Notes: generated from the letters alone by a model not told the origin. Positions 35,963 to 46,228 are shown, counted from the stretch's first letter. The stretch is 64,000 nt of DNA from CAWAPS01 sp963783945 (GCA_963783945.1 CAWAPS010000007.1:558001-622000); one strand, 5' to 3'. Made by a program: numbers and translations.

Positions 35963-36816
35963 GCCGCACCCCGCACCAGGGCCCTGGTGGCCACGGCGGC
36001 CTTTTGCCATCCGGGCAGGGACATGCGGCCGCGCAGCACGCCGGCCGGGTCGCGCTGGATGGCGGTCAGCAGCCGGCGGTAGATGCCCGCCATGGCCGCG
36101 GTGCACGCCTTGGACCGCCAGTCGAGCAGCGGGAGTAGCGCGAGGCCCCGGTCGTACCACTCCTCGGCCCGAGCCGCCTCGAAGGCGATTAGGGCGTACA
36201 TGTCGTCGGGCCGGGCGCGGAGATCGGCCGCCACCCCGAAGCGCTCTCTGTCGTCGACGGGGAGGTACACCCGGCCCATGGCCCGGTGGTCCTCGACAAT
36301 GTCGCGGAGGATGTTGGTGATCTGCAGCGCGACCCCGAGGGCGTCGGCGAGGGGCTCGGCGGCCACCGGATCGGGAGTGCCGTACACGGCCAGGCTGAGC
36401 CGGCCGACGCTGCCGGCCACCCTCCGGCAATAGCCGACGAGGTCATCGAAGGTCTGGTAGGACACCCCGTTGACGTCCATCTCGCAGCCTTCGACGATCT
36501 CCTCCAGGGCGGGCACCGGTATCCCGAAACCGGCGACGGCGTCGGCCAGGGCCACCAGCACCGGGTCGTCGCTCTGGAGATACAGACCCGCGCTCTCGAT
36601 GGCCGCCAGGTCCTTTCGGACGTCGGCCAGGGCCGCCAGCTTCTGGGCCGCCGGGGCGTCGCCGTCGCCGATATCGTCGATCCTCCGGGCCATGGCGTAG
36701 AGGGCCGACATGGCCTTGCGCTTCCGTTCGGGAAGCAGCTTGATGCCGTATGAGAAGTTGCGGGCCTGCTCGGTCGTGATCTGCTCGCACCGCTCGTATG
36801 CCTGATCGAGCTTCAC
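35959..36816 (-). CDS. hpnD: Presqualene diphosphate synthase (HpnD)
   Basis: 285 residues from GTG at 36816 (MKLDQAYERC), overlapping the hpnC stop. Trans-isoprenyl-diphosphate synthase motifs: ARRIDDIGDGD (first Asp motif), YGTPDP region, and NILRDIVEDHRAMGRVYLP (second Asp motif). HpnD condenses two FPP. The GTG start and tight overlap mean it is translated with hpnC; the paralogous pair HpnC/HpnD is the standard bacterial squalene route together with HpnE. Confidence 0.93.
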   Translation of the reverse strand: MKLDQAYERCEQITTEQARNFSYGIKLLPERKRKAMSALYAMARRIDDIGDGDAPAAQKLAALADVRKDLAAIESAGLYLQSDDPVLVALADAVAGFGIPVPALEEIVEGCEMDVNGVSYQTFDDLVGYCRRVAGSVGRLSLAVYGTPDPVAAEPLADALGVALQITNILRDIVEDHRAMGRVYLPVDDRERFGVAADLRARPDDMYALIAFEAARAEEWYDRGLALLPLLDWRSKACTAAMAGIYRRLLTAIQRDPAGVLRGRMSLPGWQKAAVATRALVRGAA

Positions 36817-37757
36817 GCCGCCTCCCGGGCCGGTCGGGCCTGGCGCAAGGCGGCCACCGTCCTCACCGCGACCCGGTAGCGGGCGGGAGCGGCCCGCCCG
36901 CCCAGGGGGTCGAACCCCCGGCCGGCCAGGGCGTCGATCGAAGCCTGGCCGCCGGCCCAGAAGCCGGCCACCGCCCAGCTCAGCCGACCGCTCAGGGCGG
37001 CGATTAACGGGGCTCCCTCGTCCAGCATTCGCCGGGCGCGCGCCGCCTCGAAGACCATGAGGGCCCGAAGCGAGCGGGAGGCGGGAGAGCCGGCCCGCAG
37101 TTCCCCGGCGGAGACGCCGAAGCGCTCCAGGTCCTCCTGGGGCAGGTAGACCCTTCCGGCCGTCGCGTCCTCGGCCACGTCCTGCCAGTGCTCGACCAGC
37201 TGCAGCCCGCTGCATATGGAGTCGGAATGGCGAAGGTTCTCCGGCGACACCGCCCCGAACGCTCCGAGCACCAGGTGGCCGACCGGATCGGCGGACAGGG
37301 CGCAGTATCCCAGCAGCTCCTCGAAGGTCTCGTAGGTGGTGACAGCCTGGTCCTGCCGGTTGGCGGCTATGAGCTTGAACAGGGGAGCGGGGTCGAGCGA
37401 CAGGGCCCGGACGGATCGCGCCGCGTCCGCCACGAGGGGGGCGAGCCGCGGGGCGTCGGGATCGGCCAGGGCGGAAGACGTCTCGCCCTCCATCCAATCG
37501 AGCGCCGCCAATCGGTCTCCGGGGTAGGAGTCGCCGATCTCGTCGACCAGGCGGGCGTATCCGTAGAACGCCACGAGGTGACGGCGCTCCTTCTCGGGCA
37601 GGAGCCGGGACGCCACTTTGAAGTTCTCGTGCTTGGCCCGGCCGAGGATGTCAGCCGCGGCGGCCAGGCCCAGGGGCGCGGCCGGCCTGACCCCACCGCC
37701 GTCTGCGGTGGGCCCGTCCGAATCTCGAGTGGTGTAAACGAATGACCGCGTGGTCAC
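36813..37757 (-). CDS. hpnC: Hydroxysqualene synthase (HpnC)
   Basis: 314 residues from GTG at 37757, the first gene of the hopanoid operon. Motifs: AFYGYARLVDEIGD (first Asp/Glu motif) and LVEHWQDVAEDATAGRVYLP (second). HpnC turns presqualene diphosphate into hydroxysqualene. No Shine-Dalgarno precedes the GTG; a promoter-like TTGACT...TACATC ends four bases before it, so the mRNA may be leaderless or nearly so. The Thr/Gly-rich N-terminal 30 residues are not conserved. Confidence 0.92.
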   Translation of the reverse strand: MTTRSFVYTTRDSDGPTADGGGVRPAAPLGLAAAADILGRAKHENFKVASRLLPEKERRHLVAFYGYARLVDEIGDSYPGDRLAALDWMEGETSSALADPDAPRLAPLVADAARSVRALSLDPAPLFKLIAANRQDQAVTTYETFEELLGYCALSADPVGHLVLGAFGAVSPENLRHSDSICSGLQLVEHWQDVAEDATAGRVYLPQEDLERFGVSAGELRAGSPASRSLRALMVFEAARARRMLDEGAPLIAALSGRLSWAVAGFWAGGQASIDALAGRGFDPLGGRAAPARYRVAVRTVAALRQARPAREAA

Positions 37758-37759
37758 AA

Positions 37760-37788
37760 GATGTACACGCTCGGCGCCTCAAAGTCAA
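37760..37788 (-). promoter_or_regulatory. Putative promoter of the hopanoid operon
   Basis: On the minus strand TTGACT (37788-37783), a 17-base spacer and TACATC (37765-37760), followed four bases later by the hpnC GTG. The -10 is a modest match. The TGTACA around it is palindromic. Placement implies a transcript starting at or very near the start codon. Confidence 0.4.
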
Positions 37789-37857
37789 GCATCGACCCGC
37801 CTAAACAGGGAGGCGGGCGCCGACGACGGGGCGAATCGCCGTGGCCTCACGTCATAC

Positions 37858-37938
37858 TTTGTGCGCTTAGCCCGCTCTGAGCGGGTTTAGCGCACAAACT
37901 ATGTAGTTTCCTGCGCAGGAAGGCGGCGGCCGCCGCCT
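37858..37938. promoter_or_regulatory. Three consecutive palindromes between the regulator and hpnC
   Basis: First, a 41-nt hairpin at 37858-37898: outer stem TTTGTGCGCT / AGCGCACAAA and inner stem CCCGC / GCGGG around TCTGA, nearly continuous. Second, the perfect 14-mer TTCCTGCGCAGGAA at 37908-37921. Third, the perfect 18-mer AGGCGGCGGCCGCCGCCT at 37921-37938. The row lies just after the MerR-TetR gene stop and about 100 bases upstream of hpnC. It can be a terminator for the regulator gene, a binding site for the regulator, or both; no T-run follows on the minus strand. Confidence 0.75.
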
Positions 37939-37946
37939 AGTGGTGA

Positions 37947-38684
37947 TCAGGCGGGAAGGGACCCCTGAAGGTGGTCCGGCGGCCAGTCCGAGCCCACGGC
38001 CCAGTTCATGACGGTGGCGAACGCGGTCTCGATGACCCGCAAGCCGGCCTTGATGGCGTCCTCGACCGCGGCGCTCGGTCCGGCCAAGGGCCGGCCCGCC
38101 GCCTCGGCCAGGGTGCGCAGGACCTTGCGTCCGAGGTCGGCGCTCGGCTCATGCCCCTTGGCCGCCCGGGCGCCCAGCTCGAGCAGCATCGGGAGCACGT
38201 CCGCCACCAGGTAGCCGAACACCAGGGCCGTGCGGTCGGGGTCGCCGTGGAGGGCTTCCACCCCCCCGAGGGGGTCGAGGGCCGACTCGAAGCGGGCTGC
38301 TGTGGTGTCCAGCAGGCTTTCGACCGCCGCGGTGAGCAGCTCCTCTTTGGAGTCGAAGTACCGGTAGACGTTGCCCTTGGCCATCCCCGCCGCTTCGGCG
38401 ATGTCGCTGACCGAGACCTCGCTGTAGCTGCGGGTCTTGAACGCCTCGATGGCGGCGGCCAGGATGCGGGCCCGGCACTCGGGATGCTCGGCGCTGGTGT
38501 GGGCCCGGATGAGCAGCAGGGCTTCGAGGTGGCGCTCGTCGTAGGCGAAGCGGTTGCTCGCTTCCCGTTCGGGAGGCGGTATGAGCCCGGAGCGCCGGTA
38601 GTGGTGAATGGTGCTCGCCGGCACCCCACTCTTGGCCACCAGCTCAGAAAGGCTCAGCCTGGTGCCTTCCCGATGAGTGGACAT
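37947..38684 (-). CDS. Transcriptional regulator with MerR and TetR DNA-binding domains fused
   Basis: 245 residues. Residues about 10-60 are a MerR winged helix (LSELVAKSGVPASTIHHYRR, then GLIPPPEREASNRFAYDERH). Residues about 70-120 are a TetR helix-turn-helix (RILAAAIEAFKTRSYSEVSV, SDIAEAAGMAKGNVYRYFDS, KEELL). The C-terminal 120 residues are a helical TetR-type ligand and dimer domain. The gene reads toward the hopanoid operon and is separated from it by three palindromes, so control of hpnC is a fair guess but not shown. Ligand unknown. Confidence 0.88.
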   Translation of the reverse strand: MSTHREGTRLSLSELVAKSGVPASTIHHYRRSGLIPPPEREASNRFAYDERHLEALLLIRAHTSAEHPECRARILAAAIEAFKTRSYSEVSVSDIAEAAGMAKGNVYRYFDSKEELLTAAVESLLDTTAARFESALDPLGGVEALHGDPDRTALVFGYLVADVLPMLLELGARAAKGHEPSADLGRKVLRTLAEAAGRPLAGPSAAVEDAIKAGLRVIETAFATVMNWAVGSDWPPDHLQGSLPA

Positions 38685-38709
38685 GCTCCCCAGTATTCCC
38701 CCTTTTCGG

Positions 38710-39687
38710 TCATTCGGCCACGTGGTGGGCCGGGATAGTGCCCATCCGGCCTTTCTGGAAGTCCTCGAACGCCTGGGCCAGCTCTGACCGGGTGTTCATG
38801 ACAAAGGGGCCGTAGTGGGCGACGGGCTCGCCAATGGGCCGGCCGCCGAGCATCAGCACCTCCAGGTGGGGCGACCGCTGGTCCTGGGTGGGCGCGGCCT
38901 CCACGACCACGGTGTCGCCCGCTCCGAGGGTGGCCAACTGGCCGGAGGCGAAGGGAGCGCGATCGGCACCCACCGTGCCTCGACCGGCGAGCGCGTATAC
39001 CAGGGCGTTGGAGGCGGGATCCCACGGCAGCTCCAGGCGGGTGCCGGGGGAGACGGTGGCGTGAAGCATGGTGATGGGGGTGTAGGTCGAGCCGGGCCCG
39101 GAGAGACGGCCGACGTCTCCGGCGATGATGCGGACCAGGGCCCCGCCGTCGGACGACGAGGCCAGGGTGACCCGGTCCCGGCCTATGTCCTGGTACCTCG
39201 GCTCCACCCATTTCTGGGCCGCCGGGAGGTTCACCCACAGCTGGATCCCGTGGAACAGCCCGCCGCTGACGACCAGGGATTCAGGCGGCCGCTCTATGTG
39301 CAGGATGCCGGAGCCGGCGGTCATCCACTGGGTGTCGCCATTGGTGATGACCCCGCCGCCGCCCGTCGAGTCCTGATGCTCGAACACCCCGTCGATCATG
39401 TAGGTGACCGTTTCGAAGCCCCGGTGGGGATGCCAGGAGGTGCCCCTCGGCTCGCCCGGGCCGTAGTCGACCTCGCCCATTTGGTCCATGTGAACGAAGG
39501 GATCGAGCTGGTCCAGGGGTACACCGGCGAAGGCTCGGTGAACCGGGAACCCCTCGCCTTCGAATCCGGTCGGCGCGCTGGTCAGCGTCCGGACCCGGCG
39601 TTGCATCACCGGCCGTCCGTCGGGCGTGAGCTCCGGAACCACGATTTTCGGGAGGGACAGCGTGTCTTCGACGGTTACTGCAGGCAT
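38710..39687 (-). CDS. Pirin-family protein
   Basis: 325 residues with the bicupin signature HPHRGFETVTYMIDG (metal-binding His pair and Glu) near residue 88 and the second block TAGSGILHIE. GAGGAG six bases upstream of the ATG supports the start. Bacterial pirins are metal-binding cupins; some have quercetin dioxygenase activity, others bind metabolic enzymes. It ends 25 bases before the MerR-TetR start and may be co-transcribed with it; it is divergent from the MBL hydrolase gene. Confidence 0.93.
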   Translation of the reverse strand: MPAVTVEDTLSLPKIVVPELTPDGRPVMQRRVRTLTSAPTGFEGEGFPVHRAFAGVPLDQLDPFVHMDQMGEVDYGPGEPRGTSWHPHRGFETVTYMIDGVFEHQDSTGGGGVITNGDTQWMTAGSGILHIERPPESLVVSGGLFHGIQLWVNLPAAQKWVEPRYQDIGRDRVTLASSSDGGALVRIIAGDVGRLSGPGSTYTPITMLHATVSPGTRLELPWDPASNALVYALAGRGTVGADRAPFASGQLATLGAGDTVVVEAAPTQDQRSPHLEVLMLGGRPIGEPVAHYGPFVMNTRSELAQAFEDFQKGRMGTIPAHHVAE

Positions 39688-39730
39688 AGGGCGCTCCTCT
39701 GGCTCTGATTCTTCTCACCCCGGCCAACGC

Positions 39731-39748
39731 TAGTTGCGGCTGCAACTA
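39731..39748. promoter_or_regulatory. Palindromic operator candidate between pirin and MBL genes
   Basis: TAGTTGC-GGCT-GCAACTA, two perfect 7-base arms, placed 44 bases before the pirin start and 17 before the MBL start. Arms of the form AGTTGCAACT are typical of MarR-like operators. The regulator is not identified in the window. Confidence 0.55.
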
Positions 39749-39765
39749 TTCCCGTTCGTCCTAGC

Positions 39766-40488
39766 ATGGGACCTGTGGACGAGTCGCGCCTGTATTTTCG
39801 CCAGCTGCTATCAGGAAGGGACTTCGCCCGGGGAGACCCCATGGCCACCCAGATGGTCAATTTCTCCTATCTGATCGGAGATCGCCAGGCGGGCCAGGCC
39901 GTGGTGGTGGATCCGGCCTACGCCGTCGGCGACCTTCTCGACCAGGCGGCGGCCGATGGGATGCAGATCGTCGGGGTCCTCGCCACCCACCACCATCCCG
40001 ACCATGTCGGCGGCTCGATGATGGGATTCAGCGTCGAGGGGTTGGCCGAACTGCTCGGCCGCCAGGACGTCCCGGTGCACGCCCACCGCGACGAGGCCAC
40101 CCTGATAACCACGGTCACCGGCCTTCAACCGGGCGACGTGGTGTCGCACCACGGAGGAGACAAGGTGGCGGTCGGGGCGGTGTCCATCGAGCTGCTGCAC
40201 ACACCGGGTCACACCCCCGGCAGCCAGTGCTTCCTGGTTGACGGGATGCTCGTCTCGGGCGACACCCTTTTTCTCGAGGGGTGCGGACGGACCGACCTGC
40301 CGGGCAGCGACTCGGAGGCCATGTACCAGAGCCTGCAGCGCCTGGCCGGCCTACCCGACTCAACCGTCGTGTATCCCGGCCACCGCTACTCGGTGCCGTC
40401 GATCGGCTCCATGGCCGCGGTGAAAGAGATCAACATGGTCTACAAACCCGCCACTAAGGAAGCCTGGTTGTCGGTCTTCGGCGGGTAG
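39766..40488 (+). CDS. MBL-fold metallo-hydrolase (glyoxalase II-like)
   Basis: 240 residues. Metal-binding motif THHHPDHVGG near residue 72, LLHTPGHTPGSQCF, SGDTLFLEGCGRTDLPGSD and the final VYPGHRYS give all usual ligands. This set occurs in hydroxyacylglutathione-hydrolase-like and persulfide-dioxygenase-like enzymes; the substrate thiol in an actinobacterium would more likely be mycothiol-linked. ATG at 39766 or GTG at 39775 may be the start; no Shine-Dalgarno is visible, so initiation may be leaderless. A palindrome lies in the promoter. Confidence 0.88.
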   Translation: MGPVDESRLYFRQLLSGRDFARGDPMATQMVNFSYLIGDRQAGQAVVVDPAYAVGDLLDQAAADGMQIVGVLATHHHPDHVGGSMMGFSVEGLAELLGRQDVPVHAHRDEATLITTVTGLQPGDVVSHHGGDKVAVGAVSIELLHTPGHTPGSQCFLVDGMLVSGDTLFLEGCGRTDLPGSDSEAMYQSLQRLAGLPDSTVVYPGHRYSVPSIGSMAAVKEINMVYKPATKEAWLSVFGG

Positions 40489-40534
40489 ATCCGACCGGAT
40501 TGGCAGCTCGAGCCGACAGACTCGAGCCGACAGA

Positions 40535-41035
40535 TCAGTCCTGCAAACCCAGTTCGCGCAGCCGGGCGTGCATGCCCATCTCGTCGCGCTCGAACACCCG
40601 GCCGAGAGCCTGGAGGTCGTCGTGGCGGATGGTCATCAGGTTCCCGTCGTAGTCGCCCCGCTGGGCCTGGATCATGTTGACGTAGCGGCGGATGACGTCC
40701 CGTTCGGGGGCGTCGACGGTCGCCAGTCGATCCAGGTCGATGCGCACAGGATCCGACTCCCGGCATCGATCGCTCTCCGTCTCGCCTCCGGCCACGTCCT
40801 CCGCCGGCTCCCCGCGAGGGGTCGTTCTCGGCAACAGGCGATCGACCGGCACGCGATACAGCTGGGCCAGTCGGTGCAACCGTGGCACCGAGATGATCCG
40901 CTCGCCGCGCTCATAGGCCCCGAGCACCGACGCCTTGAACTCGCGTTCCGACGCCTCTTCCACTGCAACCAGCGACAGCCCTCGCTGGCGGCGCATCTTC
41001 CGCAGGCGATCCCCTACGGCTTCCGCGTATGACAC
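40535..41035 (-). CDS. bldD: BldD-type regulator with c-di-GMP-binding signature
   Basis: 166 residues from GTG at 41035, preceded by AGGAGG at 5-base spacing; the longer frame to 41077 has no such site. The N-terminal 65 residues are an XRE-type helix-turn-helix (LRKMRRQRGLSLVAVEEAS, SVLGAYERGERIISVPRL, AQLYRVPVDRLLP). The C-terminal domain has RGDYDGNLMTIRHDD, matching the BldD RxD-x8-RxxD motif that binds c-di-GMP. Length equals Streptomyces BldD. In that genus the protein dimerises through tetrameric c-di-GMP and represses development genes. Target genes here are unknown; none is adjacent. Confidence 0.9.
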   Translation of the reverse strand: MSYAEAVGDRLRKMRRQRGLSLVAVEEASEREFKASVLGAYERGERIISVPRLHRLAQLYRVPVDRLLPRTTPRGEPAEDVAGGETESDRCRESDPVRIDLDRLATVDAPERDVIRRYVNMIQAQRGDYDGNLMTIRHDDLQALGRVFERDEMGMHARLRELGLQD

Positions 41036-41131
41036 AGCACCCTCCTCAGGCACACTAGTGCACCTCCCCGGTCCCAAATGGTACCGATAGCCAAGCCGTG
41101 GAGGTTGGAGAAAATTCCCCTTTCCGGTTCT

Positions 41132-43300
41132 TCAGTCACCCGGGGTGACCGACTGGAGGAGCAGGAGCTGGCGTCCGGACATGGCTAGAACGGACCCGGC
41201 CGCCCACATCGCCCGGTTCGGCCCGGCCTCGCCGGCCGTCTCATAGGAGGTGTCCAGTACGGCCCTCCATGCCGGCGCCCAGCGCGACCCGGGAAGGATG
41301 AAGTGTATCTCCTGATCCCAGGCGTTGAGGATCAGGTAGAACGAGTCGTCCACGATGGGCCGGCCGTGAACATCGGGGTCGGGGATGGCCCGCCCGTTGA
41401 GGAAGACACCCAGCGATTTCGCATATCCGACGTCCCAGTCAGAGTCGGTCATCTCGTCGCCATCAGGTCGGAACCACCCTATATCGGGCAGACGGTCCGA
41501 CGTCGCGGTACCGCGGAGAGGGCGGCCTTGGAAGAACCGGCGGCGCCGGAACACCGGGTGGGCCCGGCGCAAGGCGATCAGTTGCCGGGTCCAGTCGAGC
41601 AGCGCCTGGTCGACGCGGGCCCAGTCGTACCAGGAGAGCGCGGAGTCCTGGCAGTAGGCGTTGTTGTTGCCCGCCTGAGTGCGCCCGAGCTCGTCGCCCC
41701 CGAGGAGCATGGGCACGCCCTGGGTCAGGAGGAGCGAGGCGAGGAAGTTGCGTACCTGCTGGCGCCGGATGCCGAGCACGACGGGGTCGCGTGTGGGCCC
41801 CTCGACCCCGCAGTTCCACGACCGGTTGTCGTCGGTACCATCCCGGCCGTCTTCCCCGTTGGCCTGGTTGTGCTTGTCGTTGTAGGACACCAGATCCTGG
41901 AGGGTGAAGCCGTCATGGCACGTGATGAAGTTGATGCTGGCGAAAGGACTCCGCCCGGTGGCGGCGTAGAGGTCGGAGCTGCCGGTGAGCCTCTCGGCCA
42001 GCTCGCCGATCGGGGTGCCGCCCTGGCGCCAGTAGTCCCGCATGGAGTCGCGGAACTTTCCGTTCCATTCCGACCACAGCGGCGGGAAGTTGCCGACCTG
42101 ATAACCGCCGGCCCCGAGGTCCCAGGGCTCGGCGATCAGCTTCACCTGGCTGATGACCGGGTCCTGCTGGATGAGGTCGAAGAAGGCGGACAGCCGGTCG
42201 ACCTCGTGGAACTGGCGAGCGAGCGTGGCCGCCAGGTCGAAGCGGAAGCCGTCCACGTGCATCTCCAGCACCCAGTAGCGCAGCGAGTCCATCATGAGCT
42301 GCAGTACGTGGGGGTTGCGGACATTGAGGGTGTTGCCCGTGCCGGTCGAATCGCCGTAGAAGCGAGGTTGGTCATCGAGCAGCCGGTAGTAGCTGGCGTT
42401 GTCGATACCCCGGAAAGCCAGGGTGGGCCCCAGGTGGTTGCCCTCGGCGGTGTGGTTGTAGACGACGTCGAGGATCACTTCGATCCCGGCGCGGTGGAGG
42501 GCGCGGACCATGGCTTTGAACTCGTTGACCACCCGGTGGCCGCGACGGGACGCGTATCCGTTGTAGGGCGCGAGGTAGGCGATCGAGTTGTAGCCCCAGT
42601 AATTCCGCAGCCCCAGCTTGGCCAGCCGGTGGTCGTGAACAAAGTGGTGTACCGGCATGAGCTCGACGGCTGTCACCCCGAGCCTGGTGAGGTGCTCGAC
42701 GATCGACGGGTGGGCCACCGCGGCGTAGGTGCCCCTCTCGTGGTGCGGGATGTCGGGATGGGTCCAGGTCAGACCCTTGACATGGGTCTCGTAGATGATG
42801 GTGTCGGCCCATTTGGTTCGCGGCGGGTGGTCCGATCCCCAGTCGAAGGCGGGATCGACGACCAGCGCCTTCGGCATGAACCCGGCAGAGTCGGTCGAGT
42901 CGGGCACGAGGTCGTCGGCGGTCAGGTCGTATCCGTACGGCGCCTGGCCCCACTTGACCTCGCCGTCGACGGCCTTGGCGTAGGGGTCGAGCAAGAGCTT
43001 GGCCGGGTTGCAGCGAATCCCGGCCTCGGGCTTGTACGGTCCGTGCACCCGGTAGCCGTAGCGGGCCCCGGGCTCGATGTGCTCGAGGTAGCCGTGCCAG
43101 CAGTAAGCGTCGACCTCGGGTAGGGCGAAACGGGCTTCGTGGCCGGTGTCGTCGAAGAGGCACAGCTCCACCGCCTCAGCCACCTGGGAGAAGACCGAGA
43201 AATTGGTGCCGAGGCCGTCATAGGTGGCACCGAGGGGGAACGGCTCCCCTGGCGAACCGGCGCGGACCATTCGTGACAACCTACCGTCGGAGGCGGTCAT
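41132..43300 (-). CDS. glgX: Glycogen debranching enzyme GlgX (isoamylase type)
   Basis: 722 residues from ATG at 43300, overlapping the stop of the exchanger gene (ATGA); GTG at 43306 is an alternative. N-terminal CBM48 (FPLGATYDGLGTNFSVFSQ), then a GH13 barrel: VILDVVYNHTAEGN, DGFRFDLAATLAR with the catalytic Asp, LIAEPWDLGAGGYQVGNFPP with the Glu, and FITCHDGFTLQDLVSYNDKHN. It cleaves alpha-1,6 branches in glycogen or limit dextrins. No other glycogen genes are in the window. Confidence 0.95.
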   Translation of the reverse strand: MTASDGRLSRMVRAGSPGEPFPLGATYDGLGTNFSVFSQVAEAVELCLFDDTGHEARFALPEVDAYCWHGYLEHIEPGARYGYRVHGPYKPEAGIRCNPAKLLLDPYAKAVDGEVKWGQAPYGYDLTADDLVPDSTDSAGFMPKALVVDPAFDWGSDHPPRTKWADTIIYETHVKGLTWTHPDIPHHERGTYAAVAHPSIVEHLTRLGVTAVELMPVHHFVHDHRLAKLGLRNYWGYNSIAYLAPYNGYASRRGHRVVNEFKAMVRALHRAGIEVILDVVYNHTAEGNHLGPTLAFRGIDNASYYRLLDDQPRFYGDSTGTGNTLNVRNPHVLQLMMDSLRYWVLEMHVDGFRFDLAATLARQFHEVDRLSAFFDLIQQDPVISQVKLIAEPWDLGAGGYQVGNFPPLWSEWNGKFRDSMRDYWRQGGTPIGELAERLTGSSDLYAATGRSPFASINFITCHDGFTLQDLVSYNDKHNQANGEDGRDGTDDNRSWNCGVEGPTRDPVVLGIRRQQVRNFLASLLLTQGVPMLLGGDELGRTQAGNNNAYCQDSALSWYDWARVDQALLDWTRQLIALRRAHPVFRRRRFFQGRPLRGTATSDRLPDIGWFRPDGDEMTDSDWDVGYAKSLGVFLNGRAIPDPDVHGRPIVDDSFYLILNAWDQEIHFILPGSRWAPAWRAVLDTSYETAGEAGPNRAMWAAGSVLAMSGRQLLLLQSVTPGD

Positions 43301-44448
43301 CCCCACCAGAACGAGATGGCGATCATGCCGTAGAGCCCGATGAGGGCCGTCCCCTCTAGCCAGTTGTACTCGCCGTCGTAGATGATCACGGTTACGACGA
43401 TGGTCGACACGCCGAGGGCGGCCACGAGCAGCGGGGGGAAGACCAGGGTGAGCTTGTCCGGCCCCACCACATGGCTGAGCAGAACGAGAACCGGGGTCAG
43501 CAGGAGGGCGACCTGCAGGGGGCTGCTGAGCGAGGTGCTTATGGCGTATTCGGGCTTGCCCTGCAGCGCGAAGCGGATGCCCACCACGTTCTCGACGGCG
43601 TTCGAGGCGATGGCCACCACCACCAGCCCGGTGAACGCCTCGGAGAGCCCGAGTGATGAGGCCGCCTCCTCGAGGGGGGCCACGAACCAGTCGGCGGCCA
43701 GGGCCGCCAGCACGCTGGCCACCGCGAGCACGGTGACGGCCAGGTGGAGGGGCCAGGACTCCTCCGCCGGCTCGGGCTCGGTCTCAGCCCCCGGTTCCCG
43801 AACCGCGACCGGAACCGCGACCCGATCGTCGTGCTCCCCGGCCCCGTCGCCCCGTGGCTTCCGGGACCCCCCGCGCAGATAGAAAGGCACGCTGCAGGCG
43901 TAGACCACGAGCAACACCACCGCACAGGCGTTGGAGAGTGACCCGGCGTGCTGGGCGGCGGGAGTGTGAAGCGAGCTGGCCAGCGTGGGTACGAGCAAGG
44001 CGGCGACGACGAGCAGGAGGAGCGAAGCGGTCAATCTCGGCTGCTCGGGATCGAACTTCTGGGTGCCGTGGCGCAGGCCGCCGGCGATGAAGGCGCAACC
44101 CAGCACCAGTACTGCGTTGCCGATGATCGATCCGACCAGGGCGGCCTGGACTACCGCGGTCAACCCGTCGCGCAGGGCGAACAGGCCGACGAACAGCTCA
44201 GGGAGGTTGCCGAGGGTGGACTGCAGCAGTCCCGTGGCGCCTGGCCCCAGGCGGTGGCCGACCTGCTCGATGGCCTGCCCGATGACCGCGGCGAGGGAGG
44301 CCAGGGCCAGGCCCGCCACCACGAACTGGGCGGTGGGGCCGGCCCCCGCCGCCTTTACGATCGCGGCGGAAGCCATCACGACCGCGGCGATGACGAGGGT
44401 GAGCCGCTGGCCGCGGTCGAGATGGCCGAGGGTGGTCGTCCGGATCAT
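43297..44448 (-). CDS. Ca2+/H+ (cation/proton) exchanger, CaCA family
   Basis: 383 residues with about 11 membrane segments. The two alpha repeats are clear: LQSTLGNLPELFVGLFALRD in the first half and VVAIASNAVENVVGIRFALQ in the second, each with the acidic residue used for ion binding. A hydrophilic acidic loop (REPGAETEPEPAEES) divides the halves. It exports Ca2+ in exchange for protons across the inner membrane. It overlaps glgX by four bases. Confidence 0.9.
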   Translation of the reverse strand: MIRTTTLGHLDRGQRLTLVIAAVVMASAAIVKAAGAGPTAQFVVAGLALASLAAVIGQAIEQVGHRLGPGATGLLQSTLGNLPELFVGLFALRDGLTAVVQAALVGSIIGNAVLVLGCAFIAGGLRHGTQKFDPEQPRLTASLLLLVVAALLVPTLASSLHTPAAQHAGSLSNACAVVLLVVYACSVPFYLRGGSRKPRGDGAGEHDDRVAVPVAVREPGAETEPEPAEESWPLHLAVTVLAVASVLAALAADWFVAPLEEAASSLGLSEAFTGLVVVAIASNAVENVVGIRFALQGKPEYAISTSLSSPLQVALLLTPVLVLLSHVVGPDKLTLVFPPLLVAALGVSTIVVTVIIYDGEYNWLEGTALIGLYGMIAISFWWG

Positions 44449-44481
44449 GGATTTGGGCCGACGGTCGCGGCCTCCCGGCGA

Positions 44482-46221
<1,740 letters not shown>

Positions 46222-46228
46222 TTCGCTC

